From contig NZ_QCYK01000002.1 of the NCBI RefSeq assembly GCF_003071345.1, forward strand, positions 868,001 through 932,000: 64,000 nt of DNA. Direction: 5' to 3'. Origin of the DNA: Chitinophaga parva. GTDB taxonomy: Bacteria; Bacteroidota; Bacteroidia; Chitinophagales; Chitinophagaceae. The position numbers were made by a program, and so were the translations under genes. Positions 18,201-26,804 of the stretch are shown here, in pieces. Positions within the stretch are counted from its first letter, which is position 1; the number at the start of each line of letters is the position of its first letter. The notes under the pieces were generated by a model. It was not told the DNA's origin and searched no databases. It saw nothing but the letters and a program-made list of their open reading frames with translations.

Positions 18201-18266
18201 GGGGTGGATAACCTGGTGTACCCGCTGGCCAAGTCTTATCTGCTGGGTGTGCAGGTTTCGTTTTAA
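15213..18266 (+). CDS. SusC/RagA-family TonB-dependent transporter (PUL 2)
   Basis: 1017 residues. A signal peptide ends near RAFSQ, followed by a carboxypeptidase-regulatory-like domain (VIKGKVLAAENGSPLVGVSI, about 30-105), the EVVVVGYGTQKKGDVAGAIT TonB-box/plug region, LYVVDGVQL, VLKDASATAIYGARGANGVV and a C-terminal barrel strand ending GVQVSF. It has no STN domain, fitting control by LacI rather than by a sigma factor. It is the first gene of a plus-strand unit: susC, susD, esterase, alpha/alpha enzyme, symporter, GH2, oxidoreductase. Codons 13-17 of its signal peptide carry a LacI-type palindrome. Confidence 0.94.
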   Translation: MSKYVPVTRWLMLGIFPILLCSLRAFSQSHVIKGKVLAAENGSPLVGVSIRVQQGTEGAVSNLDGSFSLSSTKAHPVLVFSFTGYLSKTVPIGNQQSLVVALEVDPKALGEVVVVGYGTQKKGDVAGAITSVKSADIRQTPVANVVQGIQGRVPGVQITQNSAAPGGSVSMRIRGVNSINGTSEPLYVVDGVQLSNTPLSGDGQGGITQLSPLSTINPDDIESVAVLKDASATAIYGARGANGVVLISTKRGQSGKAIVTYSGYYGDQDATRRMHMMNATEFAQLENDIYHTSVYPNPDTLGEGVNWQDMIFRNAPIENHQISVSGGNDKTQFAMSGNYFKQDGVIINSDYTRYAFRLNLDHRVSNLLKVGTSLYTNYSVNSTVPTASTSIDAGAVTQSILGAAMGAPPTLKPYKADGTVWPFGDQMDGRYREVVNPLGLAQILNREKTAQTLANIYAEFTFFKGFTYRANFDPVISSTLRDYYSPRSIMNSADLIAGGGTAVKSNTYNVSLLHESILTYQTTIKKDHSLKVTGVFATQSGNVNNNTINASNFPNDATENEALQLAVNRTVSSWRSKDRLDSYMGRINYGYKNRYLVDLITRVDGASKFGENNKYGFFPAGAVGWRVSEEPFMANIRAISNLKLRASYGLTGNAGAIGAYQSLATVGATGNYFFNHVSSSGIAPTGIPNADLRWEKSLQADIGIDLSLFNSRLNFTADVYNKKTKDLLFVQQLPLSSGYSAITGNFASMQNRGVELGLDATILDSKVKWSVAANVTVNRNKLLSLAGGVQEYTVSNYSILKVGQPLGLFKTYIFDGIYQTGEDILAGSGSRTGGVKVKDLNNDKQITADDQRVIGNANPSFIYGFSTNVSYKRFDFSAFLSGVQGNKVYNLIRYTFENPLGNRNMYQALVNRWSPTNPSNEYVSGFQGGRIPLTDRFMEDGSYLRCKNLTLGYHVPFKKVISSARIYASVNNLFTITKYSGFDPEVNTFGNSNTLIGVDNLVYPLAKSYLLGVQVSF
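15249..15264. promoter_or_regulatory. Putative LacI-family operator O3 inside susC
   Basis: TTGGGAATTTTCCCAA has the same 7-bp arms as O1 around a TT centre. It lies within the signal-peptide codons of susC, 222 bp (centre to centre) from O1, close to 21 helical turns. Confidence 0.5.
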
Positions 18267-18287
18267 CACTTTTCAAAAAGTAATCTT

Positions 18288-19772
18288 ATGCAACGCAACA
18301 TATGCATCGTACTGGGCCTGATCGCTTGTTTTTTCAGCGCCTGCAAACTGGATGAAACGCCGTATTCATCTATCTATACCAATACTTTTTATAAAACACA
18401 GGAAGATGCGGAAGCAGCCCTCGCGGCTGTGTACTCATCCCTGGGCGATCTTTACTCCGGCCCCTCACCCTTGCTCATAGCGGATTTCAGCGGGGACCAG
18501 GTATATCCCCGCCCGGTGGTGGGCCGCGATACCTACCCGCTGTACAGCTATGACCCGGCTTATACCACCGTACTGAGTTACAGCCGTGGCAACGAAAGCC
18601 CGCTGGATCTGTGGACCAACTGTTATAAAGGCATTGACCGCGCTAACTGGGTGATCGCTAAGGTGCCGGCCACCAATATGGATGCCACCCGCCGCTCCCA
18701 GATCATTGCGGAAGCACAGTTCATGCGGGCCTTCTTCCACTGGATGCTCACCAAGAACTTTGGTAACGTAGTAGTGCGCACGCAACCCAGTGAATCGCTG
18801 GATGCAGCCTATGCACCTAAAAGCGATGCAAAGGATGTATATGCCCGCATTTATAAAGACCTGGATTCTGCCATCCTCTTCCTGCCAGATTATACCGCTG
18901 CCTGGGCCAAGGGCCGCCCCTCCAAACAGGTAGCGCAGGCGCTGTATGCAAAGGCTGCCCTGTACAATGGCGACTGGGCCCTGTCGCTCCAGATGGCCAA
19001 AGCAGTACTGGACAGCAAGCGCTATACGCTTATGACAGACGTGCGCGATGTATATGATCCTGCAAAGGAAGACCTGGCCCGCGTGGAAAATATGTTTGCC
19101 TTTGAGGCGGAATCTGCCCAGCCGGTGCGCTCCTCCCAGATCATGAGCTTATACGGCCCGGTGAACAGTAATGCACCGGCCTATGGCAAAACTTCCTACG
19201 GCTCTGCTTTCGCCTATCAATCTTTCTTTAATTCCTTTGATCCGAAAGATACCCGCCGCCTGCTGCTGGATACCAGTTATATTGACCGTGCCGGCAACGT
19301 GGTACACCAGGCAAGCATTACGCCTATTACCAAACAGGGGGTACTGGTGAAAAAATACATGGACCCCAACTCTGTAGGTGGTTCCCATGCCACCAATATT
19401 CCCATCCTGCGCCTGGCAGATGTGTACCTGATTGCCGCAGAAGCGGAGGCAAGGGCGAATGGTGCGGATGCCGCCGCTTATGATTATATTAACACCGTGC
19501 GGCACCGCGCACAGCTGGATGATCTGACCCCGGGCCTTTCCAAGGATGATTTCATCAAGGCCGTGCTGCAGGAACGCAGCTGGGAGTTGTTTGCCGAAGC
19601 AGACCGCTGGTACGACCTCACGCGCACCAATACTTTCCTGCAGGTGATACCCAAGGCCGTGAACGATGTATTCCCCACGCGCCAGCCCCAGGCCAAGCAC
19701 CAGTATTTTCCCATTCCCCAGCAGGAGATCAATGCAAATCCCAAGCTGGTACAGAACGATCCGTGGAAGTAG
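18288..19772 (+). CDS. SusD/RagB-family lipoprotein (PUL 2)
   Basis: 494 residues. The signal MQRNICIVLGLIACFFSAC gives lipidation at Cys19. RagB/SusD hallmarks include TFYKTQEDAEAALAAVYSSL near the N-terminus, helical TPR-like repeats, and the closing PIPQQEINANPKLVQNDPW. It starts 21 bp after susC and forms the lid of that transporter. The 3' flank holds a short array of the 7-bp repeat also found at 49779-49871. Confidence 0.93.
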   Translation: MQRNICIVLGLIACFFSACKLDETPYSSIYTNTFYKTQEDAEAALAAVYSSLGDLYSGPSPLLIADFSGDQVYPRPVVGRDTYPLYSYDPAYTTVLSYSRGNESPLDLWTNCYKGIDRANWVIAKVPATNMDATRRSQIIAEAQFMRAFFHWMLTKNFGNVVVRTQPSESLDAAYAPKSDAKDVYARIYKDLDSAILFLPDYTAAWAKGRPSKQVAQALYAKAALYNGDWALSLQMAKAVLDSKRYTLMTDVRDVYDPAKEDLARVENMFAFEAESAQPVRSSQIMSLYGPVNSNAPAYGKTSYGSAFAYQSFFNSFDPKDTRRLLLDTSYIDRAGNVVHQASITPITKQGVLVKKYMDPNSVGGSHATNIPILRLADVYLIAAEAEARANGADAAAYDYINTVRHRAQLDDLTPGLSKDDFIKAVLQERSWELFAEADRWYDLTRTNTFLQVIPKAVNDVFPTRQPQAKHQYFPIPQQEINANPKLVQNDPWK

Positions 19773-19790
19773 GGGCCTGGGACCTAAGAC
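19773..19790 (-). repeat. Short heptamer repeat array
   Basis: Read on the minus strand this is GTCTTAGGTCCCAGGCCC, two to three copies of an RGTCYYA-type heptamer. It lies directly after the susD stop. The same unit makes the larger inverted array at 49779-49871. Confidence 0.6.
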
Positions 19791-19816
19791 AATTAACAAC
19801 ATAACACCTTCATCAC

Positions 19817-20623
19817 ATGACCTGTCTCTGCATCCTTCTTTCACTTCTTCTCCCGCCAAAGCGGCAACTATTCCTGGTAGCAGGGCAAAGTAACTGCACC
19901 GGCCATGGTGATAAAGCACTGTCTTTGGCGGCGGGACCGGCAGCGATGGAATACCGCTGGAGCACCAATACGCTGGTGCACCTGCAGGACCCGGTAGGAG
20001 AGCAGGATCACCGCTTTGAAGCCGCCCAATCCGGTAGTGCCTGGCCTGCTTTTGCAGCTGCCTGGTACGCCCAAACGGGTGACACCGTGATCATGGTGCC
20101 GGCTTCCAGGGGTGGTAGCTCCTGTCATGAAAAGGCAAGGTTGGGAGATATGGATACCTGGGATGAAAGTGGCTCCCTGTTCAATAATGCCGTGGAAAAG
20201 GCCCGTGCCGCCAAAGCCGCCACCGGGTTGGATCTCCGCGGCATTATCTGGGTGCAGGGCGAGCGGGATGCCAATGCGATCAACGATGGCAAACTAACGC
20301 CGGCGGAATACAAAGGCGCCTTGCAGAAGGTGATCCACCGCTTCCGGGCTGCATTGGGAAACAACCTGCCGTTTTACATTGTGCAGACGGGTTTCTATAA
20401 AGATCACGCCCGTAAAGGATTTGAGGAGGTACAGCATATACAGCAGGAGGTGGCAAACGCAGACCCCTATACGAAAATAGTTTATGCAGCGGCCGGCTCC
20501 TTCCCCGGAAAAGGATGGATGACGGACCAGATCCATTACAATCAAACGGGCCTCAATACGCTGGGCGCCGCGGTGGCCCGCAACATACTGGCGCAAACGG
20601 AAAATCATGACAAAGTTAAATAG
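19817..20623 (+). CDS. SGNH-type carbohydrate esterase (sialate O-acetylesterase-like)
   Basis: 268 residues. A short hydrophobic leader is followed by the GQSN block with the nucleophile Ser25, then a GG motif (ASRGGSS), the WVQGERDA block and the catalytic pair Asp237-x-x-His240 (TDQIHYN). This is the SASA-domain family, which removes O-acetyl groups from sugars. In plant-polysaccharide loci such enzymes more often deacetylate hemicellulose or pectin than sialic acid. Export to the periplasm is likely but the signal is unusually short. It overlaps the next gene by 17 bp, so translation is probably coupled. Confidence 0.85.
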   Translation: MTCLCILLSLLLPPKRQLFLVAGQSNCTGHGDKALSLAAGPAAMEYRWSTNTLVHLQDPVGEQDHRFEAAQSGSAWPAFAAAWYAQTGDTVIMVPASRGGSSCHEKARLGDMDTWDESGSLFNNAVEKARAAKAATGLDLRGIIWVQGERDANAINDGKLTPAEYKGALQKVIHRFRAALGNNLPFYIVQTGFYKDHARKGFEEVQHIQQEVANADPYTKIVYAAAGSFPGKGWMTDQIHYNQTGLNTLGAAVARNILAQTENHDKVK

Positions 20624-23153
20624 CTTTACATTTTATCTCTTACTGGCAGCCACGCCCTTGTGTGCGCAACAGCAGGTGCGCCTCCACAACGCAGCGCTGG
20701 ACCTGCAATGGCAGCAACAGGCAGATGGTTACCACCTGGTAAAAGGAAGCCTGGACAAGACGCATGCCTTGCAGCAATTGTCTGGCGCCTACACCGTGCT
20801 GTACTCCGCCGGTGCACCAGATACCGCGTCCGGTTACGATCATCAGCCCCGCAATTTTCCAGGGGCGCAATACAAATACCTCACCGGCATCTGGCGCGAT
20901 AACCTGCGCCCTGTGCCCATGAACACCGCAGGTACTGCACTGCGCTTTTTCCCCGGAAATGCCACGCAACAAAATGATAGCACCATCCTGTTCTCCGCGG
21001 AGAAACCAGGTGCCGCGGTGCAGGCACGCTGGCAGCTGGATGGACATGATATTTTGGTAGACATGACGCTCACTGCAAAGCAGGCGGGCTATTATGCTCT
21101 ATCCACCCCCACGCTGATGACCACACCGGAAGCAGCGCTGGACTGGGGCATGGTGCCCGGCATTTTCATGGGACATGCCTTGCAGCGGGATCTTATCCTG
21201 GCATATGCTTATGGACAGGGCATTCCGGACAAACCGGTGATTGCGCGGGAACGTACAGCCAGTACTTTATCGCCCCTCATCCGCAATAAAGCAGGCATCA
21301 CCCTCAGTGTGATTGCTGCACCCGGCACCGCCCGTGATCCCTGGCAAAAAGATCACTACACGCAGAATGACTGGAAGCTGGGCCTTTCCCTGATGGACCG
21401 CAGCGGGGCGCTTACACCCACCTTGTATCATCCCGTACTGGGACAGGATAGCTCCTATATGGCCCCCGGCGAGCAACGCAGTTTTCACTTCCGCTACACC
21501 CTGCAGACCGGCGATTGGTACCCGGTGTACCAGCATGCCATTAACGACGTATATCACTTCCCGGACTTCCTGGCGCTGAAACAAACCAGACATTCCCTCA
21601 CCGCACGCATGCTGGCCATGCGTCACTACCTGGATGATGACAGCACGTCCATGTGGCGCAACGAATTTTATAAAGGCCAGTGGATCGGTGCACAATCTTA
21701 CCTGGGTGGAGTAGTGGGGTCTGATAAAGACGCCATGAAGAATGCAGACTACGGCGCCATGTGGATGCTGGCGCAAATGACCGGCGATACCTTGCTGCAA
21801 AACCAGCGCCTGCCCAATGCACTGCACTTTAAGCTGGCGCAGCAACAGCAGGAGCCGGGCTTTTTCCAGGGCGCCGCCACCGGCCAGTATTACCTGTGGA
21901 AATCAAAGAAATTTACAGAAGAATGGGGACCGTATGTAGAGCCCATTGGCCTCACCTACTACACCATGCTGGATGTGGGCAACATTCTTTTGTTTGAGCC
22001 CGGTAATACACCGCTGAAAGAACGCCTGCGCTTAGGTGCAGACAAGCTGCTTTCCTGGCAGCATGCAGACGGGCACTGGGAAGTAGCCTATGATCATGCC
22101 AGCGAACAACCTGACTTTACAGACCTCCGCGACCTGCGTCCTACTTTTTACGGGCTGCTGGTGGCCTACCGGGTCTTAAAGGATAAAAAATACCTGGACG
22201 CTGCACGCAAAGGCGCAGACTGGATAGTGGCCAATGCCGTGAACAAAGCCAACTTCCTCGGGGTATGTGGTGATGCCCGCTTTGTGCCGGACTTTGCTAC
22301 CGGCCAAACCGCACAATCCCTGCTGGACCTGTATGACCTCACTAAAGATGCAAAGTACAAGGCCGCTGCTATTACTACGGCCCGCTTATACACGGCCTCC
22401 GTGTATACCCATCCCATTCCATCCACGGAAGCCAAGATCGTGAACGGGCAACCCCGCCAGGACTGGGAGATCAGCCAGGCAGGGCTTTCCTTTGAACATG
22501 GCGGTACTATTGGTTCTGCTAACGGTGCAGGGCCCATTTTGCTGGCCAGTCATGCCGGTATGTTTGTGCGCATGTTTGGTATCACGCACGATTCTTTATT
22601 CCTCAATATGGCCCGAGCGGCCGCGTGGGGGCGCGATGCGTTTGTGGACCAGCAAACACAGGTAGCCTCTTACTACTGGCGCGCGATGAATGCCGGTGCA
22701 GGCCCTTACCCGCATCATGCCTGGTGGCAGATAGGCTGGATCACTGACTACCTGCTGTCTGAAATGGCGCTGCGCAGTGAAGGTGGCATTAGCTTCCCGT
22801 CAGGGTTTGTAACGCCCAAAGTAGGCCCGCACCTGAGCCATGGTTTTGCGCCGGGGCACATTTTTGGTACCGCGGTAAGCCTGCACCTGGATGATGACTT
22901 TGTGAGGATAGACCAGCCGCAGGTAGACTACCTCGGCGCCTGGGATGCATCGCATAAGAACTTGTACCTGGTGCTGCTCAATGATGCCGTGACCACCACG
23001 CTGGCTACGGTAACACCCGGTATAAAAGCTACCGGTGCACAGCTCCTGGATGAAAAAGGCCATCCCCTGCAAACCCTGGATGCGCAAGGGCCCTGGCGGC
23101 TATCACTGCCTGCGGCGGGCCTGCGTGTAATTGTTATCCATGTAAATCAATAA
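20607..23153 (+). CDS. Exported (alpha/alpha)-barrel-like enzyme, probable glycan hydrolase or lyase
   Basis: 848 residues with a signal peptide ending near PLCAQ. Residues about 20-310 look like a beta-sandwich domain. About 320-740 has repeated helical hairpins with aromatic and acidic residues (NADYGAMWMLAQMTGD, PTFYGLLVAYRVLKDKKYLDAARKGADWI, HHAWWQIGWITDYLLSEM), the pattern of six-hairpin glycosidases and alpha/alpha-toroid lyases. The C-terminus is a beta domain. I cannot place it in a CAZy family. It is probably periplasmic and acts on the oligosaccharides imported by the upstream SusCD pair; it sits between the esterase and the symporter. Confidence 0.6.
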   Translation: MTKLNSFTFYLLLAATPLCAQQQVRLHNAALDLQWQQQADGYHLVKGSLDKTHALQQLSGAYTVLYSAGAPDTASGYDHQPRNFPGAQYKYLTGIWRDNLRPVPMNTAGTALRFFPGNATQQNDSTILFSAEKPGAAVQARWQLDGHDILVDMTLTAKQAGYYALSTPTLMTTPEAALDWGMVPGIFMGHALQRDLILAYAYGQGIPDKPVIARERTASTLSPLIRNKAGITLSVIAAPGTARDPWQKDHYTQNDWKLGLSLMDRSGALTPTLYHPVLGQDSSYMAPGEQRSFHFRYTLQTGDWYPVYQHAINDVYHFPDFLALKQTRHSLTARMLAMRHYLDDDSTSMWRNEFYKGQWIGAQSYLGGVVGSDKDAMKNADYGAMWMLAQMTGDTLLQNQRLPNALHFKLAQQQQEPGFFQGAATGQYYLWKSKKFTEEWGPYVEPIGLTYYTMLDVGNILLFEPGNTPLKERLRLGADKLLSWQHADGHWEVAYDHASEQPDFTDLRDLRPTFYGLLVAYRVLKDKKYLDAARKGADWIVANAVNKANFLGVCGDARFVPDFATGQTAQSLLDLYDLTKDAKYKAAAITTARLYTASVYTHPIPSTEAKIVNGQPRQDWEISQAGLSFEHGGTIGSANGAGPILLASHAGMFVRMFGITHDSLFLNMARAAAWGRDAFVDQQTQVASYYWRAMNAGAGPYPHHAWWQIGWITDYLLSEMALRSEGGISFPSGFVTPKVGPHLSHGFAPGHIFGTAVSLHLDDDFVRIDQPQVDYLGAWDASHKNLYLVLLNDAVTTTLATVTPGIKATGAQLLDEKGHPLQTLDAQGPWRLSLPAAGLRVIVIHVNQ

Positions 23154-23157
23154 GCCC

Positions 23158-24867
23158 ATGACAGCTACGATCGATACGGTTGTGATATTTGTTTTTTCTG
23201 CTTTTGTGCTGTTCATCGGCCTGTTGTTTGCCCGTACGGGGCGCAACCTGAAGTCGTTCTTTGCGGGCGGCGAAGCGGTGCCCTGGTTCATAGGCGGATT
23301 GTCACTATTCATGAGCTTTTTCTCCGCGGGCACTTTTGTGGCCTGGGGGTCCGTGGCCTATAAATATGGATGGACCTCCGTGACCATCCAGTGGACCATG
23401 GGCCTGGGCGGGCTGATAACAGGCCTGTTCCTGGCGCCCCGCTGGAAACGAACCGGCGCACTCACCGCCGCAGAATTTGTAAAACAGCGCTTGGGCCTGC
23501 CCGTACAGAAATTCTATGTGTACATTTTCATGCTGGTGTCTTTGCTGAACAAGGGCGCGGTATTGTATCCCGTGGCCCTGCTGGTGAGTGTGTCCCTGGG
23601 CTATCCTTTGCCCGCCTGCACATTGGCGCTGGGCCTTATGATGATCGCCTACACCGCCATTGGTGGTTTGTGGGCGGTGATGGTGACGGACATCCTGCAG
23701 TTTGTGATCCTCACGGCAGCAGTGCTCATCGTGCTGCCCCTGGCCTTACAACATGCCGGTGGCTGGGACAATTTTGTGCACAAGGTGCCCGCGGATTTCT
23801 TTCATGCGCTGAATGGGGAGTACAACCTGGGCTTTATCATTGCCTTTGCCTGCTACCACATCAGCTACATTGGCGGCAACTGGACGTTTGTACAGCGTTA
23901 CACCAGTGTGGATACACCCGCTGCGGCGCGCAAAGTGGCCTTCCTCTTTGCCGGCTTGTATGTGATCAGCCCCGTGATCTGGATGCTGCCGCCTATGATC
24001 TACAGGAGCATCAACCCGGCTTTAGTGGGCCTGCAAACGGAGAATGCTTACCTGGAGGTGTGCCGCCTGGTGCTGCCTCCCGGCCTCATGGGCCTTATGC
24101 TCACGGGCATGTATTTCTCTACCTCCGCTACTGCTAATACTACACTGAACGTGACCTCCGCCGTGTTTACAAATGACATTTATAAGGGCCTTATCAATCC
24201 CCTGGCATCAGATAAAAAACTGATCGCGGTGGGGCGCTGGTCATCCTTTTTGCTGGGGCTGGGCATGATCGGCATAGCGCTGCTGGTGCCGGCTGCAGGA
24301 GGCATGATAGAAGTGGTGCTGAGCATTGCCGCCATCACCGGCGGGCCTTTGCTGCTGCCACCCGTGTGGGCCTTGTTCTCTAAGAAACTGGCCGGCCGCA
24401 CCGCTTACATTATTTCCGCGGTAAGTCTCGGTATTAATCTCGTGTTCAAGTTCATCACGCCCTGGCTGTTCCACCTGAAGCTGGACCGCTCCCAGGAAAT
24501 GATGCTGGGCGTGGGATTGCCGCTATTGTTGTTGGTGGCCGCAACGTTGCTGGCCAGGACCGTGGCGGCGGATTACCTGCGGTATGCACAGTTCCGCCAG
24601 CAGGAGGTAGCGCCGCCCAATCCCGAAGAGATGGAGGCCATCCGCCGCCAGAACCGGTTTGGCCTGCAGGTGATCGCGTTTGCACTTGCCTTTACCGCCC
24701 TCTTATTATTTGTGCTTTGTTTTATTACCCCCACAGGGAAGTCGCTGCTGGCGGGCATTGCAGCTGCCATCTTATTGGTGGCGGCCATCCCGCTGCGGGC
24801 CGCCCAAAAGATCCGTATTCATTTAATTACCAATGATCAACCTCATGCCCAGGAAGAACTTATTTAG
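23158..24867 (+). CDS. Sodium/solute symporter (SSS family)
   Basis: 569 residues with 13-14 hydrophobic segments. The N-terminal pattern DTVVIFVFSAFVLFIGLLFA, then FFAGGEAVPWFIGGLSLFMSFFSAGTFVAWG, is the typical SSS start that includes the sodium-site helix; ALGLMMIAYTAIGGLWAVMVTDILQF is the second signature. It would carry a mono- or disaccharide, or a uronic acid, from periplasm to cytoplasm with Na+. It starts 4 bp after the previous gene and its last 35 bp overlap the GH2 gene, showing a tight operon. Confidence 0.9.
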   Translation: MTATIDTVVIFVFSAFVLFIGLLFARTGRNLKSFFAGGEAVPWFIGGLSLFMSFFSAGTFVAWGSVAYKYGWTSVTIQWTMGLGGLITGLFLAPRWKRTGALTAAEFVKQRLGLPVQKFYVYIFMLVSLLNKGAVLYPVALLVSVSLGYPLPACTLALGLMMIAYTAIGGLWAVMVTDILQFVILTAAVLIVLPLALQHAGGWDNFVHKVPADFFHALNGEYNLGFIIAFACYHISYIGGNWTFVQRYTSVDTPAAARKVAFLFAGLYVISPVIWMLPPMIYRSINPALVGLQTENAYLEVCRLVLPPGLMGLMLTGMYFSTSATANTTLNVTSAVFTNDIYKGLINPLASDKKLIAVGRWSSFLLGLGMIGIALLVPAAGGMIEVVLSIAAITGGPLLLPPVWALFSKKLAGRTAYIISAVSLGINLVFKFITPWLFHLKLDRSQEMMLGVGLPLLLLVAATLLARTVAADYLRYAQFRQQEVAPPNPEEMEAIRRQNRFGLQVIAFALAFTALLLFVLCFITPTGKSLLAGIAAAILLVAAIPLRAAQKIRIHLITNDQPHAQEELI

Positions 24868-26800
24868 CCTCTTATTGCTGTTGATAGCATTAAAGACCCA
24901 TGCTACAGACACCCTGTATTTACCCACCCGGCATTGGGCCTTTGCCATAGACCCGCTCAAAGTGGGCGATAACGAAGGATGGTACCGGGATGATTTCCGC
25001 AAAACCACTTTCGATTATGTGGACCTTCCGCACTGTTATTCCGTGGATCCCCGTTATTTTTTCTTTAACGGGCAGGCCTGGTATAAAAAGGAAATGGAGC
25101 TGGCCACCATCCCGGAAAACCGCCGCCTGTTCCTGCATTTTGAAGCAGTGTATTACAAGTGCAGCATTTACCTGAATAACGAATTGGTAGGAGGGCATGA
25201 GGGCGGCTATACACCGTTTGAGGTGGAGCTCACCGGTAAATTAAAGACCGGCAGGAACACGATCGCCATCAAGGTGGATAACAACTGGGACACCACCACC
25301 ATTCCCGCGGCCCGCCCCGCCAGGGAAGCCGGCGATCCTATTAACAGCCAGCTGATCCCCTGGATGAATTATGGCGGCATTACCCGTGACTGCTGGTTGC
25401 TGAGCCGTACCAGTACCTTCATTGAACGTGTGAAAGTGGAAACAGATCCCGACCTGCAAAAAGGCACGGCCATCATTTCCCTGCGCCCCACACTGAATGG
25501 TAAGGCCGGTGCCCCGGTACAATACACCCTCCTGGACCCGCAGGGGAAAGTATTGCGCACCAAATGGAATACTAATAACGGTATCGCATATACGAAGATC
25601 AGCAACACCCGGCTCTGGGACCAGGATCATCCTTTCCTGTACCGCGTACAGTGCGTAGCCGGTGGCGATACCCTGCTGCAAACATTTGCCGTGCGCAAGG
25701 TGGAAGTGAGAGGCACACAGTTGCTGCTGAATGGGCATCCCATCAAGATGGGGGGCGCTAACCGCCCGCTGGACTACCCGGGCCTGGGCTCCATGGAGCC
25801 GGACTCCGTTGTGGAAAAAGACATGCGCCTGATGAAAGAAGCCGGCATGGAATTCAGCCGCTTCTGTCATTACCCCGTATCTGAAAGAACGCTGAACTGG
25901 ATGGATGCGCATGGAATGCTCATCATTGAAGAAGCAGGCAACTGGCAACTGGCTCCCTCGCAAATGGCCAGACCCAGGATGCGGGAACTTTTCCGCCAGC
26001 AGTTCCGTGAAATGATCCAGCGCGACTGGAACCACCCCAGCATTATTGCCTGGAGCGTGGGCAATGAGTTCCAGTCTTTCCGCCCCGAAGGCATTCAATG
26101 GGTGAAGGATATGAAAGCTTATGCCAATGAGCTGGACAACTCCCGCCTGGTGACGTTTGCCAGCTGCTTTGTGCACAACCCCGGCCTGGTGAAGAAGCCG
26201 GAAGACGAAGCCTCCAATTATGTGGATTTTGTAAGCGCCAACATGTATGGCAATTATGAAAATGCCATTAAACACATCCACGAAATCTATCCCAACAAGC
26301 CGCTGTTTGTAAGCGAGTTTGGCCAGCGGGCAGACTTTGTGAAGTCGGAGGATGAGCGCATTGCACATTGCAAAACGGCCATTGATGCATTCCGCAAGGC
26401 AGACTACGTGATAGGCGCCTGCCTGTGGACCTACAATGATTACCTGAGCCGCTACCCGAATACCAATCCCAATGGCTACCGCCAATGGGGGGCCGTGGAC
26501 CAAAACCGTAACCCACGCGCATTATATAATTACCTGCAATCAGAATTTTCACCCCTGGTTATCACTTCAGCTACCTGGCAGCAGGAGCAGCTGGTGGTGA
26601 AAGTGAGCGCCCGTGCGGATTTCCCGGTATATCCCACGGATGGCTACCTGCTGGAATACAATGGGGTGCAGGCCCGTATTCCCGCGCTGCAACCGGGTGG
26701 GCAAACCACCGTGACCCTGCAAGCAAAAGCCAGTGCAGCTGCCATACTGGCCATGCTGCGGCCCGGGGGCTTTGTTATTCATCGTCAAAAAATTCAGTGA
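24833..26800 (+). CDS. Glycoside hydrolase family 2 (beta-glucuronidase/beta-galactosidase type)
   Basis: 655 residues (ATG 24833; 24845 is also possible). A signal peptide ends near KTHA. The GH2 layout is complete: sugar-binding jelly roll (about 25-190), immunoglobulin-like domain (about 195-290) and TIM barrel (about 295-590). The acid/base is Glu412 in WSVGNEF and the nucleophile Glu495 in FVSEFG. The compact size and the short loops fit the beta-glucuronidase-like branch more than lacZ. It probably removes a beta-linked sugar in the periplasm. The 3' part after residue 600 is an extra small beta domain. Confidence 0.85.
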   Translation: MINLMPRKNLFSLLLLLIALKTHATDTLYLPTRHWAFAIDPLKVGDNEGWYRDDFRKTTFDYVDLPHCYSVDPRYFFFNGQAWYKKEMELATIPENRRLFLHFEAVYYKCSIYLNNELVGGHEGGYTPFEVELTGKLKTGRNTIAIKVDNNWDTTTIPAARPAREAGDPINSQLIPWMNYGGITRDCWLLSRTSTFIERVKVETDPDLQKGTAIISLRPTLNGKAGAPVQYTLLDPQGKVLRTKWNTNNGIAYTKISNTRLWDQDHPFLYRVQCVAGGDTLLQTFAVRKVEVRGTQLLLNGHPIKMGGANRPLDYPGLGSMEPDSVVEKDMRLMKEAGMEFSRFCHYPVSERTLNWMDAHGMLIIEEAGNWQLAPSQMARPRMRELFRQQFREMIQRDWNHPSIIAWSVGNEFQSFRPEGIQWVKDMKAYANELDNSRLVTFASCFVHNPGLVKKPEDEASNYVDFVSANMYGNYENAIKHIHEIYPNKPLFVSEFGQRADFVKSEDERIAHCKTAIDAFRKADYVIGACLWTYNDYLSRYPNTNPNGYRQWGAVDQNRNPRALYNYLQSEFSPLVITSATWQQEQLVVKVSARADFPVYPTDGYLLEYNGVQARIPALQPGGQTTVTLQAKASAAAILAMLRPGGFVIHRQKIQ

Positions 26801-26804
26801 TATC